A stretch of DNA of 64,000 nt, taken from Alteromonas genovensis (GTDB lineage: Bacteria; Pseudomonadota; Gammaproteobacteria; Enterobacterales; Alteromonadaceae). The DNA is taken from positions 106,316-170,315 of the forward strand of contig NZ_JAAAWO010000010.1 in NCBI RefSeq assembly GCF_010500895.1, in the 5' to 3' direction. The notes beneath the pieces are model-generated. The model had not been told where the DNA came from. It did not search any database and saw only the letters and a program-made list of their open reading frames with translations. Below are positions 27,303 through 37,241 of this stretch, in pieces. Numbering within the stretch: position 1 is the first letter of the stretch; each line of letters starts with the position of its first letter. A program made the position numbers and the translations under genes.

Positions 27303-28517
27303 TTATGCGTTTTTATCAGCAATTAAATTACGACCTAACTGCATCATGTGCACTTGGTCTGGGCCATCGGCAAGCTTAATGGTGCGTGCATATGCATACA
27401 TTGCAGACAATACAAAGTCTTGACTCGTTCCCGCCGCACCGTGCATTTGAATAGCGTCGTCTATCACGTTGCACGCCATGGTTGGCGCAACAATTTTAAT
27501 TGCCGCAATAAGGTCACGAGATACTTTATTACCGTATCTGTCCATCTTATCGGCTGCCTTTAGCGTTAATAAACGCGCCTGCTCAATATCGCAGTGCATC
27601 TTGGCAATGGTTTCACGAATAGACTGCTGTTTTGCTAACGGCTTGCCAAAGGCAATTCGAGATTCTACTCGTTCACAGGCCATATCTAATGCGCGCTGTG
27701 CACATCCGATTAAACGCATGCAGTGATGAATTCTACCTGGACCAAGGCGGCCTTGAGCAATTTCAAACCCTTTACCCTCACCCACGAGCAGATTTTCAGC
27801 AGGCACACGTACGTTTTCAAACAAGACTTCGGCATGACCAATCGGTTCATCATAAAATCCCATTGCTGCCATAGGCCTAACAATGGTGACGCCCTTGGTA
27901 TCCATAGGCACGAGTATTTGCGATTGTTGCTGATGACGAGGTGCATCAAAATCAGTTTTGCCCATCACCACCATAATTTTGCAATTCTCATTCATTGCGC
28001 CACTGGTGTACCATTTTTTACCATTGATAACATACTCATCACCGTCGCGCGTAATAGACGTTTCAATATTTGTTGCATCGCTCGACGCCACCGCAGGCTC
28101 AGTCATCGCAAACGCAGAGCGAATCTCTCCGTTTAACAAAGGCACTAACCATTCTTCTTTTTGCGCTTCGTTGCCGTATTTGGCTAATACTTCCATATTG
28201 CCTGTGTCAGGCGCGCTACAGTTGAATATTTCAGAACTGAACAACACGCGCCCCATTTCTTCACAAAGTGGTGCATATTCGGCGTTAGTCAGCCCGGCTC
28301 CGTAAGGCTTGTACTCTTCGGGTAGAAATAAATTCCACAACCCTGCCTCGCGCGCTTTTTGCTTTAATGCCTGCATCATCGCTGGGGTTTTCCAACGGTC
28401 TTTTCCATTCTCTACGGCATGGATGTACTCTTGCTCAATTGGATACACTTCGTCTTTCATGAACGCTCTTAGTTTTTCTAAAAGCGCTTGTGTTTTTTCG
28501 TTATATTCAAAATTCAT
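27303..28517 (-). CDS. Acyl-CoA dehydrogenase (ACAD10/11-like)
   Basis: A 404-residue flavoprotein. Motifs include [19 protein letters not shown] (FAD/substrate), [34 protein letters not shown] and [18 protein letters not shown]-terminally, [12 protein letters not shown] takes the place of the usual QxYGGxGY block, consistent with the ACAD10/11-like branch. It lies 11 bp after the histidine phosphatase gene and 9 bp before the phosphotransferase gene. Together with the phosphotransferase this suggests handling of hydroxylated acyl-CoAs (inference from family). Confidence 0.92.
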   Translation of the reverse strand: MNFEYNEKTQALLEKLRAFMKDEVYPIEQEYIHAVENGKDRWKTPAMMQALKQKAREAGLWNLFLPEEYKPYGAGLTNAEYAPLCEEMGRVLFSSEIFNCSAPDTGNMEVLAKYGNEAQKEEWLVPLLNGEIRSAFAMTEPAVASSDATNIETSITRDGDEYVINGKKWYTSGAMNENCKIMVVMGKTDFDAPRHQQQSQILVPMDTKGVTIVRPMAAMGFYDEPIGHAEVLFENVRVPAENLLVGEGKGFEIAQGRLGPGRIHHCMRLIGCAQRALDMACERVESRIAFGKPLAKQQSIRETIAKMHCDIEQARLLTLKAADKMDRYGNKVSRDLIAAIKIVAPTMACNVIDDAIQMHGAAGTSQDFVLSAMYAYARTIKLADGPDQVHMMQLGRNLIADKNA

Positions 28518-28528
28518 CGCTGTCCCGT

Positions 28529-29215
28529 TTAGCTATAGGTAATGGCGTGTAACCTGTCAGTCACATCCAGGTGAGGTACGCTATTGAAGTTATTTAAGTG
28601 AACGCCTCGCTTATTAGCAAAGCATTGTGAAAAGCTGGCATTGCGTATTTGCAAATTCATGTTGATAACCGTTGCAGAGTCGTAGCCTAAAATATGTTTC
28701 AGCATCATCGCGATAGCGCCGCCAGAACTGACCACAAGTACGCGTTTTGCATCGCTATTTTGCAAACGTGTGAGCATTGAACCTACACGCCCTTCAAATT
28801 GCGCCCATGTTTCATCGAGCAACCCATGCTCTAGTTCATCTTGTGACCACGCAAGCATGGCCTTTTTCAATAAGCGATAGAATTCAGCCGGTGATGCTCC
28901 TTCAGGCACTTTGTCTTCCGGGAAACGGCTAAGATACGCAGCAGCAACCGCCTGAAAGTTAAACTCGTTAAGTGCACTGTCTCGTGTAGCCTCTGGTAAA
29001 TACTTCCCCCCAGCGGATAACCCTTGTGCAATACCCTCGTTAGTTTCACGGTGTCTTACCATGTCTCCCATAAAAACGCTGTCGAACTGAATGTCGCGAT
29101 GGTGGAAATAGTCACCTAACCACACGGCTTGCTGTGCGCCTAGTTCACTTAGCTTGTCGTAATTCGCCTTACCGAAAGACGCCTGCCCGTGACGAACTAA
29201 ATAGATATCTGTCAT
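28529..29215 (-). CDS. Histidine phosphatase family protein
   Basis: A 228-residue member of the phosphoglycerate-mutase-like superfamily. The phospho-accepting RHG is in [11 protein letters not shown] near the N-terminus. The second basic motif RHRETNEG and the late His-lacking [12 protein letters not shown] block are visible: the usual SHGG-type motif reads SSGGA, so the second catalytic His is replaced by Ser. That substitution could reduce or alter activity. It is the first gene of the acyl-CoA run, and its partner role there is unknown. Confidence 0.85.
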   Translation of the reverse strand: MTDIYLVRHGQASFGKANYDKLSELGAQQAVWLGDYFHHRDIQFDSVFMGDMVRHRETNEGIAQGLSAGGKYLPEATRDSALNEFNFQAVAAAYLSRFPEDKVPEGASPAEFYRLLKKAMLAWSQDELEHGLLDETWAQFEGRVGSMLTRLQNSDAKRVLVVSSGGAIAMMLKHILGYDSATVINMNLQIRNASFSQCFANKRGVHLNNFNSVPHLDVTDRLHAITYS

Positions 29216-29540
29216 TACACGCTCTTATGTTACCAATATGTTAACCATACTAAGAAAACTAGTTGCATAAGTTTAATTGATATTTTGAATGGGAGTTCAT
29301 CATGTGAAACTATTCGGACCTGAACGAAATTGGTCGTCGCCATGAAAAGAAATAAACTCCCAGAAGCCTTTTACAAAACTATGGCAATTCTGCTTGTGTC
29401 TTCCCGATGAGGTTATGTTGCAAAAGATACCGATTATTTAGCTTTCTTTGTTTCTCAGCTATGCTTGCTATAATCAAGAGTAAAAGACTTATATATTTAT
29501 TCGCGTTAGTAAGGATAGTCTTCGAAATGGACACAGATAA
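29216..29540. other. Divergent intergenic region with porin-operon promoter
   Basis: About 325 bp between the histidine phosphatase (minus) and the porin-like gene (plus). Apart from the extended -10 promoter at 29466-29474 I see nothing distinct. Confidence 0.5.
29466..29474 (+). promoter_or_regulatory. Extended -10 promoter of the porin operon
   Basis: TGCTATAAT: a perfect TATAAT (29469-29474) preceded by TG one base upstream. A weak TTTGTT -35 lies 16 nt before it. The start would be about 60 bp before the porin-like ATG. Confidence 0.6.
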
Positions 29541-30785
29541 ATGTTAAATAAGCAGTTTTTCCTTTTTGCATTTCTAATGAGTTTACTGGTGACTCGCAGC
29601 GCTGTTGCAGAGCAAGAAAAGCTTGAAGTTAGCGGGTTTGGTACGCTGGCTACGGCAACGGCAGACACTCGCACTTATCAATTTCGCAACGACCGTTCTC
29701 AAGCAGAGATTGCTAAAAAGAATGGTTTAGCCTTTAAACCACTCAGTTTGATTGGCGTACAGTTTGACTACAGTGTTTCAAATAACCTCGATTTTGTTGG
29801 GCAATTTGTTTATCGAGCGCAAGATGAGCAGAATCTAGACTCAGTGACCCAAATGGCCTTTCTCAGATACGATATCACGCCGTCGTGGCAATTAAGGGCC
29901 GGAAGACTTGCTGCCGATTTATTTCACTTCAGCGATACCAGAGACGTTTCAATTGCCTATCCTTGGGTAAAAGTACCTACCGAAGTTTATGGGATCGTAC
30001 CTGCCAGAAGTTTTGATGGCGCTGACATTAGCTATTCAAGACCTTACACCGATTTCAACCTACTGGTAAAAGCGTTTTGGGGCCAAGGTGAGAGTGACTT
30101 CACCAGCAATGAGTACGACCCAATTACGTTTAATGACTTGCGCTCTATTGGCGTTGAGTTTGTGGCTTTTGATTGGAGTGTTGCAATAAAACACACGTTA
30201 ACTGAGGCGGAAAATGATAATTCAGACTCGGCGTTTGTTGCGACAACGGTTGCCCAATTACAACCTTTTTGGAGTGGCGCCACCGATTTTGCTAACTCAT
30301 TAAGTTTGCGCGGTGCAACCATCCAATACACATCGTTATATATGAATAGGTACCTAGGTGATTGGGAAGTATCAGGCGAACTCTCCCATATCGATTCTGA
30401 TTCACTTGCATTGAGGCAATCACTGAACGGTTTTTTAAATGTTAGCTATCACTATGGTGCGCACACGTTTTATGGTTTGTATTCATTCGCACAGTCAGAC
30501 ACTTATTTTTTAAGTGAGGCTCAGCCAGATTTTCCTATTACCCCCACTACCGCGGAATTAGCCGTTTTCATTGAAGAAGTAGGAAGTACGCTGGCACACA
30601 ATCAGCAATCATTTTCCGTAGGGTGGCGTTGGGATTTAAAAGAAAATCTCGCCTTTAAAGCGCAAATCGAACGAACCGATATCGAGGCCAGAGGGGGCGG
30701 CCTTAGGGCAAGAGATGGATTAGTTGTCAATAGTGAAGACGGCGTTGCTCATACCCTGCTACTTGCTTTAAGTTTTAGTTTTTAG
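29541..30785 (+). CDS. Outer-membrane porin-like beta-barrel protein
   Basis: A 414-residue protein with a signal peptide (cleavage about 23, AVAEQ), then alternating-polarity strands typical of a barrel (GVQFDYSVSNNLDFVGQFVY, SWQLRAGRLAADLFHFSD). It ends in Phe (LLLALSFSF), the outer-membrane insertion signature. The length fits porins of about 16 strands. It starts an operon with a small periplasmic binding protein (6 bp later) and a diguanylate cyclase. Substrate unknown. The lack of a strong Shine-Dalgarno makes the start slightly uncertain. Confidence 0.8.
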   Translation: MLNKQFFLFAFLMSLLVTRSAVAEQEKLEVSGFGTLATATADTRTYQFRNDRSQAEIAKKNGLAFKPLSLIGVQFDYSVSNNLDFVGQFVYRAQDEQNLDSVTQMAFLRYDITPSWQLRAGRLAADLFHFSDTRDVSIAYPWVKVPTEVYGIVPARSFDGADISYSRPYTDFNLLVKAFWGQGESDFTSNEYDPITFNDLRSIGVEFVAFDWSVAIKHTLTEAENDNSDSAFVATTVAQLQPFWSGATDFANSLSLRGATIQYTSLYMNRYLGDWEVSGELSHIDSDSLALRQSLNGFLNVSYHYGAHTFYGLYSFAQSDTYFLSEAQPDFPITPTTAELAVFIEEVGSTLAHNQQSFSVGWRWDLKENLAFKAQIERTDIEARGGGLRARDGLVVNSEDGVAHTLLLALSFSF

Positions 30786-30794
30786 GGGTGGATG

Positions 30795-31250
30795 ATGAAT
30801 TTATATCGCCTCCGCTTCATCGTTATTGCAACAATTCTCGCACTTGAGAGTGTCAATTGTTTTGCTTATGTCGCTGAGAACGTGCCAAGTAAGATAGTGG
30901 TTGTTACGAATCACAATAACGATGTTCAAGTGTTGGATAAAAAAGGCCTAATTAATTTATTTATGGGTAAATATTCTGCGTTTCCAAATGGTAAACAAGC
31001 GACTCCTATCGATGTTGAATTAGATGAAAAACTTAAAGCGCAATTTTACCAAGCATTAGTGGGTTTGCCCCTTGCACGTATAAATGCTTACTGGTCGAGG
31101 TTGAGGTTTTCAGGACGGGTAAAGCCACCGGTAATAGAACAAACCGTTGATGATGTAAAACAACGTCTAGAAGACGATGAGTCTGCTCTCGCTTATATTT
31201 ATGAGTCTAATGTTACCGACAATATGAAGGTTGTGTATCGCTTTGATTAA
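30795..31250 (+). CDS. Small periplasmic substrate-binding-like protein (PstS-like)
   Basis: About 151 residues with a signal peptide (MNLYRLRFIVIATILALESVNCFA). The mature sequence (KIVVVTNHNNDVQVLDKKGLINLFMGKYSAFPNGKQATPID, AYWSRLRFSGRVKPP) resembles the short phosphate-ABC-binding-like proteins of marine gammaproteobacteria, about half the size of PstS. No permease or ATPase is adjacent, so it more likely senses than transports. Two ATGs lie side by side; I prefer the second because of its distance from AGGGG. It sits 6-9 bp after the porin gene and ends 1 bp before the cyclase start, so it is translationally linked to both. Confidence 0.75.
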   Translation: MNLYRLRFIVIATILALESVNCFAYVAENVPSKIVVVTNHNNDVQVLDKKGLINLFMGKYSAFPNGKQATPIDVELDEKLKAQFYQALVGLPLARINAYWSRLRFSGRVKPPVIEQTVDDVKQRLEDDESALAYIYESNVTDNMKVVYRFD

Positions 31251-31251
31251 T

Positions 31252-32844
31252 ATGCATGGGTTAGGCTTTCGACTGTCATTGTTTTTAATTGCTGCCGCTA
31301 TGGTGGTGGTGTTAACCACGGCCGAGTTTTTTTATCGCGTGACTTACGAGAATGAAATAAATGAGGCGAACCATGACATTGAAGAGCTTTACCGTACCGT
31401 AAGTGCAACCGCTTCCATAGCGGCGTTTTTAGAGGATGAAGACCTTGCCAAAGAAGCCATTAATGGTTTGGTAAAAAGTGACAAGATTCTTGCTGCCTCT
31501 ATTAAAAGCGAGGCCTTGTATTATCAACTTAACGTGAATGAAGCCATAAACCGAGACACAGAGCCCCGTATGTTTGCGGTGCGAAACCCTTTTATCCCGG
31601 AAGAAGCCCTTGCCGAGGTCAATATATACCCGAACTTTGATCACATTATCCAACAAGCCAAAAAAATCAGTACCGACAACAGCTATGCGCTATACGCTGA
31701 AGCTTTGGTGGTGGGTATTGTTGCTTTGTTTATCACCTACTACATAATTATTGCCCCCATGCTTCGCGTGGGACGTTCGCTTCATGAGATTACACCCGGC
31801 ACCGCACAGCGCATTGATGTACCTGACTACCACTCTCGCAGCGAAATTGGTACGTTGGTGAACGACACCAACCAACTTTTAGGTAAGGTTGAAGAGCAGT
31901 TTTCACAAGAAAGACAGTTAAGAGAAGAGATTGAGTTTTTAGAAAAGCGTTTTAGGATGCTATTTGAAAATGCAAAATCGGCAACGGTGCTAATGACTGA
32001 AACGGGAACCATTGAACTTAACAATAACGCTTTTACCGATTTAGTCGAGAAAATAGGTGTAGAAGTAAAGCCAGATTACGGCGAGTTGTTGAGCGAGCTG
32101 TTTGAAAACCCTACCGCCATTAAAGAAACGCTACTGGAGTCATTTTCCCGCAATGAGTTTGCAACGGGCGAATTCAAACTGAAGTCGGTGAATAAAAATG
32201 TCATTTGGGTTCAATTAATTGCCAGTCCATTGATCACCGAAGACGGCGAGCGTTTTTATCAATTGACCCTGAACGATATATCAAGCCGAAAACATGAATT
32301 ACAGATGCTGGCTCTGCAAGCTGACTTCGACTCACTGACCGGAATATACAATCGCAATGGCGGTGAAAAGCTGATTTCAAAGCTAATGAGTAAGGGACAT
32401 CACTTTGCGCTTGCGTTAATAGATTTGAACGGATTTAAAGCGGTGAACGATATTTATGGGCACGATGCAGGCGATGAAGTGCTTATTTTTGTTTCGGAAC
32501 AACTTAGGGATAAGATCCGCAAAAATGACATGGCAATTCGCTGGGGGGGTGATGAGTTTGTTTTGCTGTTGCAAGCCGAAGACGAAAAGTCTGTGAAAAC
32601 GGCCATATCAAAAGTGAATGATGCCATTAAGAAGCCGTTTTACTTTAATAACGAAACTACGCCTACCGTTATTACTATGAGCGTTGGCGTCGCGTTTTAC
32701 CCCCGCATGAGCCAAGATATCAATACATTAATAAAGCTTGCGGATATCGCAATGTACAAAGCTAAGCAAAATAAAATAGCGGCGCCAGATGACTATCTTA
32801 TTTTTGCTCAGCCACACTCTCAGGAAAAGGGTGATAGGGCGTAA
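31252..32844 (+). CDS. Membrane diguanylate cyclase (periplasmic sensor, HAMP, PAS, GGDEF)
   Basis: A 530-residue signalling enzyme that makes cyclic di-GMP. Layout: TM1 (about 3-25), a periplasmic segment of about 110 residues, TM2 (about 140-162), a HAMP-like linker, a short coiled coil, a PAS domain (about 225-335) and a GGDEF domain (about 350-520). The active site reads WGGDEF near residue 430 and is intact. An RxxD inhibitory site (RKND) lies five residues before it, so product feedback is likely. The start is the ATG at 31252, 1 bp after the binding-protein stop; a TTG at 31231 is in frame but overlaps that gene. The porin and binding protein probably supply its signal (inference). Confidence 0.9.
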   Translation: MHGLGFRLSLFLIAAAMVVVLTTAEFFYRVTYENEINEANHDIEELYRTVSATASIAAFLEDEDLAKEAINGLVKSDKILAASIKSEALYYQLNVNEAINRDTEPRMFAVRNPFIPEEALAEVNIYPNFDHIIQQAKKISTDNSYALYAEALVVGIVALFITYYIIIAPMLRVGRSLHEITPGTAQRIDVPDYHSRSEIGTLVNDTNQLLGKVEEQFSQERQLREEIEFLEKRFRMLFENAKSATVLMTETGTIELNNNAFTDLVEKIGVEVKPDYGELLSELFENPTAIKETLLESFSRNEFATGEFKLKSVNKNVIWVQLIASPLITEDGERFYQLTLNDISSRKHELQMLALQADFDSLTGIYNRNGGEKLISKLMSKGHHFALALIDLNGFKAVNDIYGHDAGDEVLIFVSEQLRDKIRKNDMAIRWGGDEFVLLLQAEDEKSVKTAISKVNDAIKKPFYFNNETTPTVITMSVGVAFYPRMSQDINTLIKLADIAMYKAKQNKIAAPDDYLIFAQPHSQEKGDRA

Positions 32845-32855
32845 ACCCTCATTCG

Positions 32856-33497
32856 CTATTGACTAGCGCCGGCCGCCTCTTTGATGAAAGCGGCTAGGGT
32901 TTCGGGGTCTTGTGCGCCTGCTACGCCTTGATTGCCTATGACAAACGTAGGAACGCTTTGAATTCCTCGTTGCATCCAAGCCGATTCTAGTTGCCTCACT
33001 GCATCGCTGTACCGCTCATCGGCAAGCACGTCTTTAATGGTTTGAACATCAAGACCAATGCTGCTTCCCTCCTGAATAAGAATATCTGTATTGTTGATAT
33101 CTTTTCCTTCAGTAAAATAGGCTTCAAACAAACGCATTTTCATGGGTACCGCTAAGCCCATCTCGTCGGCATAATGGATAAGTTGATGGGCCTTGAAGGT
33201 ATTTTGCATGGTAGCGTCATCGGCAAGATTAAAATCAAAGCCAATTGTTTTACCAACATCAATAAGGCGCTGCCTGTTTTCACTGCTTTGTGCTGGAGTA
33301 ATACCGTACTTTTCTATAACGTGCTCACGCAAGTTCTGCCCTTCTTCAGGCATTGCGGGATTAAGTTCGAAGGGGTGAAACTTCACCTCTACACTGATGT
33401 TATCGAGCTGCTGTATTGCCTGTTGCAACCGCTTGTAGCCCACAATACACCAGGGGCACACAACGTCAGACACCATATCAATTGTAACTGTTTGCAT
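32856..33497 (-). CDS. DsbA-family oxidoreductase (FrnE-like)
   Basis: A 213-residue thioredoxin-fold protein of the DsbA/FrnE branch. The redox motif CPWC is at about residues 14-17 (DVVCPWCIVGYKRL). The cis-Pro loop is SVPTFVIG near the C-terminus. There is no signal peptide, so it acts in the cytosol, as FrnE-type proteins and 2-hydroxychromene-2-carboxylate isomerases do. I moved the start from 33518 to the ATG at 33497, which has GGGAGG just upstream. Confidence 0.9.
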   Translation of the reverse strand: MQTVTIDMVSDVVCPWCIVGYKRLQQAIQQLDNISVEVKFHPFELNPAMPEEGQNLREHVIEKYGITPAQSSENRQRLIDVGKTIGFDFNLADDATMQNTFKAHQLIHYADEMGLAVPMKMRLFEAYFTEGKDINNTDILIQEGSSIGLDVQTIKDVLADERYSDAVRQLESAWMQRGIQSVPTFVIGNQGVAGAQDPETLAAFIKEAAGASQ

Positions 33498-33658
33498 TTT
33501 TCCTCCCTTAAAATTCACGACGCTTCAGTAGCTCAAGGTACGGCATGTGATAACCCTCTTACAAGCGCACTACGCTATAAACACGTCATCGATGTGCGAA
33601 TAGTCTAATTATTGGTATGTAGACCAAGACGTGGAGATCACTTTACTCATTCGCTCTT

Positions 33659-34480
33659 TCAGTGAGCGCGCCTATTTTCCCCCTCGACACCCCCCTTCTG
33701 CTCTTTTCTAACAAGCGTAACAATCTGATCAGCCCACAGTGCATATCCAACGCTTGAAGGATGGAAACCGTCCTCTGCCATTAGTTCAGCTGTCGCTTCG
33801 CCCTTCACATTAACTATATTAAGCTGAAGCAGCCTACTATAAGGTAATATGCCTATGGTACTTGCTAATACGCGATTGAGCAGTGACGCTCTTTGTCCCA
33901 GCATAAAACGCAAGGGTTGAGGAATGGCGGGAAACGCATGCATGGGTGGAACCGCAGAATAAATAATTAGGGCTTGTTGAGATTGCTCACATAGAAATTT
34001 TTGCAGCAAAATGTGATGAATTTGCCGAAGATTGTTGCGCCATTTAGTTAAGGTGATGAATCTAGTTACATCATTTACCCCAATGGAAACCACAATCACC
34101 TGATACCGGAGGCTTTGCTCATGCTTAAGCAATGCAATGATATCGCTACTCGCTAGCCCCGTGCGAGCGTGGAGAGTGACAGACACTGCGAAAGACTCGC
34201 CAAGTGATTGTGATAGCGCTTGGTACAACTTTCCAGTTAGCGCATCAGATTGCGTACTTACGCCAACGCCAGCTGCTGCTGAATCACCTATCACCAGTAC
34301 GTTAAAGGGTATTTGCTTACCTTCGGGCTTGTGGTCTAAAGGTTCGCTTTTAAGCTCTCGCGCACCCGATGGCTCTGGTAAGCGAAGGGTTTTCTTACGA
34401 ACCCACATAGCCTGAATAATGATAATGGGAAAAATGACTAGCAAGCCAATATTAAGCGCCAAAACATTGAACCAAATCAA
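33659..34480 (-). CDS. SGNH/GDSL hydrolase with N-terminal membrane anchor (TTG start)
   Basis: About 273 residues. A hydrophobic N-terminal helix (about 5-28) anchors an SGNH domain with block I IGDSAAAGVGV, block III VSIGVNDV and block V DGFHPSSVGYALWAD, giving the full Ser-Gly-Asn-His set. These enzymes are esterases or lipases of varied substrate. The open frame reaches 34621, but that overlaps the start of the divergent hemN-like gene by 75 bp. A TTG at 34480 has AAGGAAGG upstream and keeps one membrane helix, so I prefer it. It stands alone, with no partner gene. Confidence 0.82.
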   Translation of the reverse strand: MIWFNVLALNIGLLVIFPIIIIQAMWVRKKTLRLPEPSGARELKSEPLDHKPEGKQIPFNVLVIGDSAAAGVGVSTQSDALTGKLYQALSQSLGESFAVSVTLHARTGLASSDIIALLKHEQSLRYQVIVVSIGVNDVTRFITLTKWRNNLRQIHHILLQKFLCEQSQQALIIYSAVPPMHAFPAIPQPLRFMLGQRASLLNRVLASTIGILPYSRLLQLNIVNVKGEATAELMAEDGFHPSSVGYALWADQIVTLVRKEQKGGVEGENRRAH

Positions 34481-34546
34481 CTCACCGCCTTCCTTGTATT
34501 GATAACATATTGTTAGTTTTCTCTCATCGGTAAAAGAAGAAATGTC

Positions 34547-35992
34547 ATGGCCGCAAATGATGTAAGCCAAGCTGTAAGCCCGCAAGCCGTAAGCCAGAAT
34601 AAAAACCAAAGTGTAAATCAACTAAAAGGGCCAGCAAGTGAAATAGATCTAACTACAATAGCAAAATACGCAAAACATGCACCGCGCTATACGTCCTACC
34701 CCACTGCGCTTAACTTCGTCTCAGTAAACAATGACATACTTCGTATTGCAAATAAAAACACACAGGCTGAGGCTTTAAGTATTTATGTGCACATCCCATT
34801 TTGTCAGACACTTTGCTATTACTGCGGATGCAATAAAATTGTGACTAGGCACAACAGCAAAGCAGACGAATATCTCGACTACATCGAAAAAGAGCTATTA
34901 AGCAAGTCACATCTGCTAGCAGAACGACAGGCTGTGTCGCTTCACCTAGGCGGCGGCTCTCCTAGTTTTTTAAGTGAGCAACAGCAAGCCACTTTAATGA
35001 CATCATTAAAAAAGTACATTACCTTTGATGCTCAAGCAGAAATAGCCATTGAACTAGACCCGCGAAACGTGGACCTTCCCTACTTAAAGAATTTAAGAGA
35101 GCTCGGCTATAACCGCTTAAGCTTTGGATTACAGGATACCGATTATCAAGTTCAGCAGACAATAAATCGAGTTCAAAGCACGCTTCACATCGCAGACTTA
35201 GTCTTTGAGGCAAGAAATTTAGGTTTTAGTTCTATTAACTTAGACCTGATCTATGGCCTACCTCATCAAAGCGAAGACACGTTTAGAACCACAATAGCCG
35301 CCACGAAAGCCATGTCGCCGGACAGAATATCACTATTTAGCTATGCGCATCTGCCAGAACGGTTTGCCGCACAGCGTAAATTCGGTAAAGACATTTTGCC
35401 TAATGCAGAGCAAAAAGCAGCGCTCTACAATATCGCGGTAACTGAATTTAAGCAGGTTGGTTATGACATGATTGGCCTTGATCATTTCGCTAAAAAAGCT
35501 GACCCACTCGCTAGGGCAAAAAACGCAGGCCAACTGCATCGAAACTTTCAAGGCTACACCACAAAAGGAGATACAGATTTAGTAGGCTTTGGCGTGTCTG
35601 CTATTAGCACTGTAGGCAACGCTTTTGCACAAAACCCAAAGCAATTAAAAGACTATTACGAGCAACTTAACAACCACAGACCAGCTGCCGCTATTGGGTT
35701 GTCACTTTCTAACGATGACCTTATTCGAAGAGATGTAATATCAAGCCTCATGTGCAATCTATCGCTAAAAAAAGACGCTATTGAGGGTAAGTACGGCATT
35801 GCCTTTGACGACTATTTTGCCATTGAACTCGACGCGTTGCGCCCGTTGCAAAAAGACGGCCTTGTGTTGCATATGAATGAAGGGATAGTGGTGCCAGAAA
35901 GTGCAAGAATCTTCATTCGTGCCATTTGTGCAACCTTCGATGCTTATGTCGACTCGACTAAAAACATGACCCGCTTTTCTAAAGCAATTTGA
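34547..35992 (+). CDS. hemN: Oxygen-independent coproporphyrinogen III oxidase (radical SAM)
   Basis: A 481-residue radical SAM enzyme of heme synthesis, active without oxygen. The 4Fe-4S motif CxxxCxxC is C86, C90, C93 (FCQTLCYYCGC), as in true HemN rather than HemW. HLGGGSPSFL, ELDPRN, GYNRLSFGLQD and DLIYGLPHQSEDTF are characteristic. An extra N-terminal 35 residues (low-complexity Val/Ser/Gln/Asn) precede the usual start of similarity at AKYAKHAPRYTSYPTA. The final 14 bp overlap the end of convergent modC. I looked for an FNR box upstream and saw only a half site. Confidence 0.93.
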   Translation: MAANDVSQAVSPQAVSQNKNQSVNQLKGPASEIDLTTIAKYAKHAPRYTSYPTALNFVSVNNDILRIANKNTQAEALSIYVHIPFCQTLCYYCGCNKIVTRHNSKADEYLDYIEKELLSKSHLLAERQAVSLHLGGGSPSFLSEQQQATLMTSLKKYITFDAQAEIAIELDPRNVDLPYLKNLRELGYNRLSFGLQDTDYQVQQTINRVQSTLHIADLVFEARNLGFSSINLDLIYGLPHQSEDTFRTTIAATKAMSPDRISLFSYAHLPERFAAQRKFGKDILPNAEQKAALYNIAVTEFKQVGYDMIGLDHFAKKADPLARAKNAGQLHRNFQGYTTKGDTDLVGFGVSAISTVGNAFAQNPKQLKDYYEQLNNHRPAAAIGLSLSNDDLIRRDVISSLMCNLSLKKDAIEGKYGIAFDDYFAIELDALRPLQKDGLVLHMNEGIVVPESARIFIRAICATFDAYVDSTKNMTRFSKAI

Positions 35993-37241
35993 AGCGCGCA
36001 ATTACGAGCATATTTTTAGCGAGTTGAAGGCGACTTACTGATAGCGTACTGATAACCGCATGCAGTGCTGGTTGCTCGTCCTCGCTCATGTCATTCTGGT
36101 TGATAATACGAAGATTAAGCAACACTCGACCGCTCTTATGATTATCGAAATGGGTAATATCTTCTATCACACAGTTGAGCGAATTCAATATGCTCGATGT
36201 CGAATTTTCAGTCATTGCTGCCGTATTTGTATCGATACTGACTTCACTTGCTTTTACCGCTAATCGCACCTGGCCGCCAGCGGATAGCGAATTATCAATC
36301 TCGTTTTTATCTGCTTGATTAGGTTCACACTCACTGAAGCTTGCGACTTTTGACCTTACTATACTGGACCTTGCTGCAATGAGCGACTTTTGGGAGACGT
36401 ACAGCCGCTGCCCGCTAACAATGACTTGATACACCGTATTCTGATCTGGTTCTCCAAAATCAGTGGCGTGTTCAATAAGCATCTCTTGCTCAGGGTGGGT
36501 AGTCTTTTCAGCGTTTGTGTGAGTACTCTCTTCAGCGTGGCTGCTCAACGTTGCCTCAGCAATACATTCAACAACGCCGTTAAGTATGGCTGAGGGAGTA
36601 TGTATCGCCCCGCCTTGGTACATATTGGGAACAACGCTATCTACATTACCTACTGCTTTTATTTTCCCAGCACAGACGTAAATCATCTCGTCACTCAGTA
36701 ACAAAAGCTCATCAATGTCATGGGAAACCACAAAGCATGTAAGTTGCGATACCGCGCACAAGTGGCGTAAAAAAGCGTAAATGTGCCGCCTGGTTACAGC
36801 ATCAATTGCGCTAAGTGATTCGTCGAGCAGCAGAATGTGAGGCCCGTTAACTAATGCCCTTGCAATAGCCACCCGCTGGGCTTCACCGCCAGACAAGGTT
36901 GCAATTTGTTTTGACAGTAGGTGCTCGCAGTGACACCCTTTTACCGCTTCATTAATAGAAATAGCATGCTCACTGGCATGACGGGTGGCAAGCTGTAAAT
37001 TGCCTTCCACATTCACATGAGGGAACAATAAGGGCTGTTGGAATACAATACCAATTTTTGTCGACATATTGCCCCAATTAGCCTGGGTTAATGCGCCTTT
37101 TTCAAAACCTGCTATGCAGCGCAACAAGCTGCTTTTACCCGCACCGGATGGCCCAGTGATACCGATAAATGACGAGGAAGCACGCAGTTCAACCCGGCCT
37201 TCTATTCTGCTTGGAAGCAATACCTCAAACGCCACACTCAT
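35979..37241 (-). CDS. modC: Molybdate ABC transporter ATP-binding protein
   Basis: ATPase of the molybdate importer, 420 residues. Walker A GPSGAGKSS (about 32-40), signature LSGGEAQRVAIARAL (about 113-127) and Walker B LLLDESLSAID are present, with a switch His in VVSHDIDE. The C-terminal half (about 225-420) holds a TOBE/Mop-like region, here expanded by low-complexity insertions. Typical ModC is about 350-360 residues. The ATG overlaps the modB stop (ATGA), so translation is coupled. It is the last gene of the moa-mod operon. Confidence 0.93.
   Translation of the reverse strand: MSVAFEVLLPSRIEGRVELRASSSFIGITGPSGAGKSSLLRCIAGFEKGALTQANWGNMSTKIGIVFQQPLLFPHVNVEGNLQLATRHASEHAISINEAVKGCHCEHLLSKQIATLSGGEAQRVAIARALVNGPHILLLDESLSAIDAVTRRHIYAFLRHLCAVSQLTCFVVSHDIDELLLLSDEMIYVCAGKIKAVGNVDSVVPNMYQGGAIHTPSAILNGVVECIAEATLSSHAEESTHTNAEKTTHPEQEMLIEHATDFGEPDQNTVYQVIVSGQRLYVSQKSLIAARSSIVRSKVASFSECEPNQADKNEIDNSLSAGGQVRLAVKASEVSIDTNTAAMTENSTSSILNSLNCVIEDITHFDNHKSGRVLLNLRIINQNDMSEDEQPALHAVISTLSVSRLQLAKNMLVIARFKLL

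Noticed and set aside
34484..34546. FNR box upstream of the hemN-like gene
   Set aside because: Only a TTGAT half site is present; the matching ATCAA half is missing at the right spacing.
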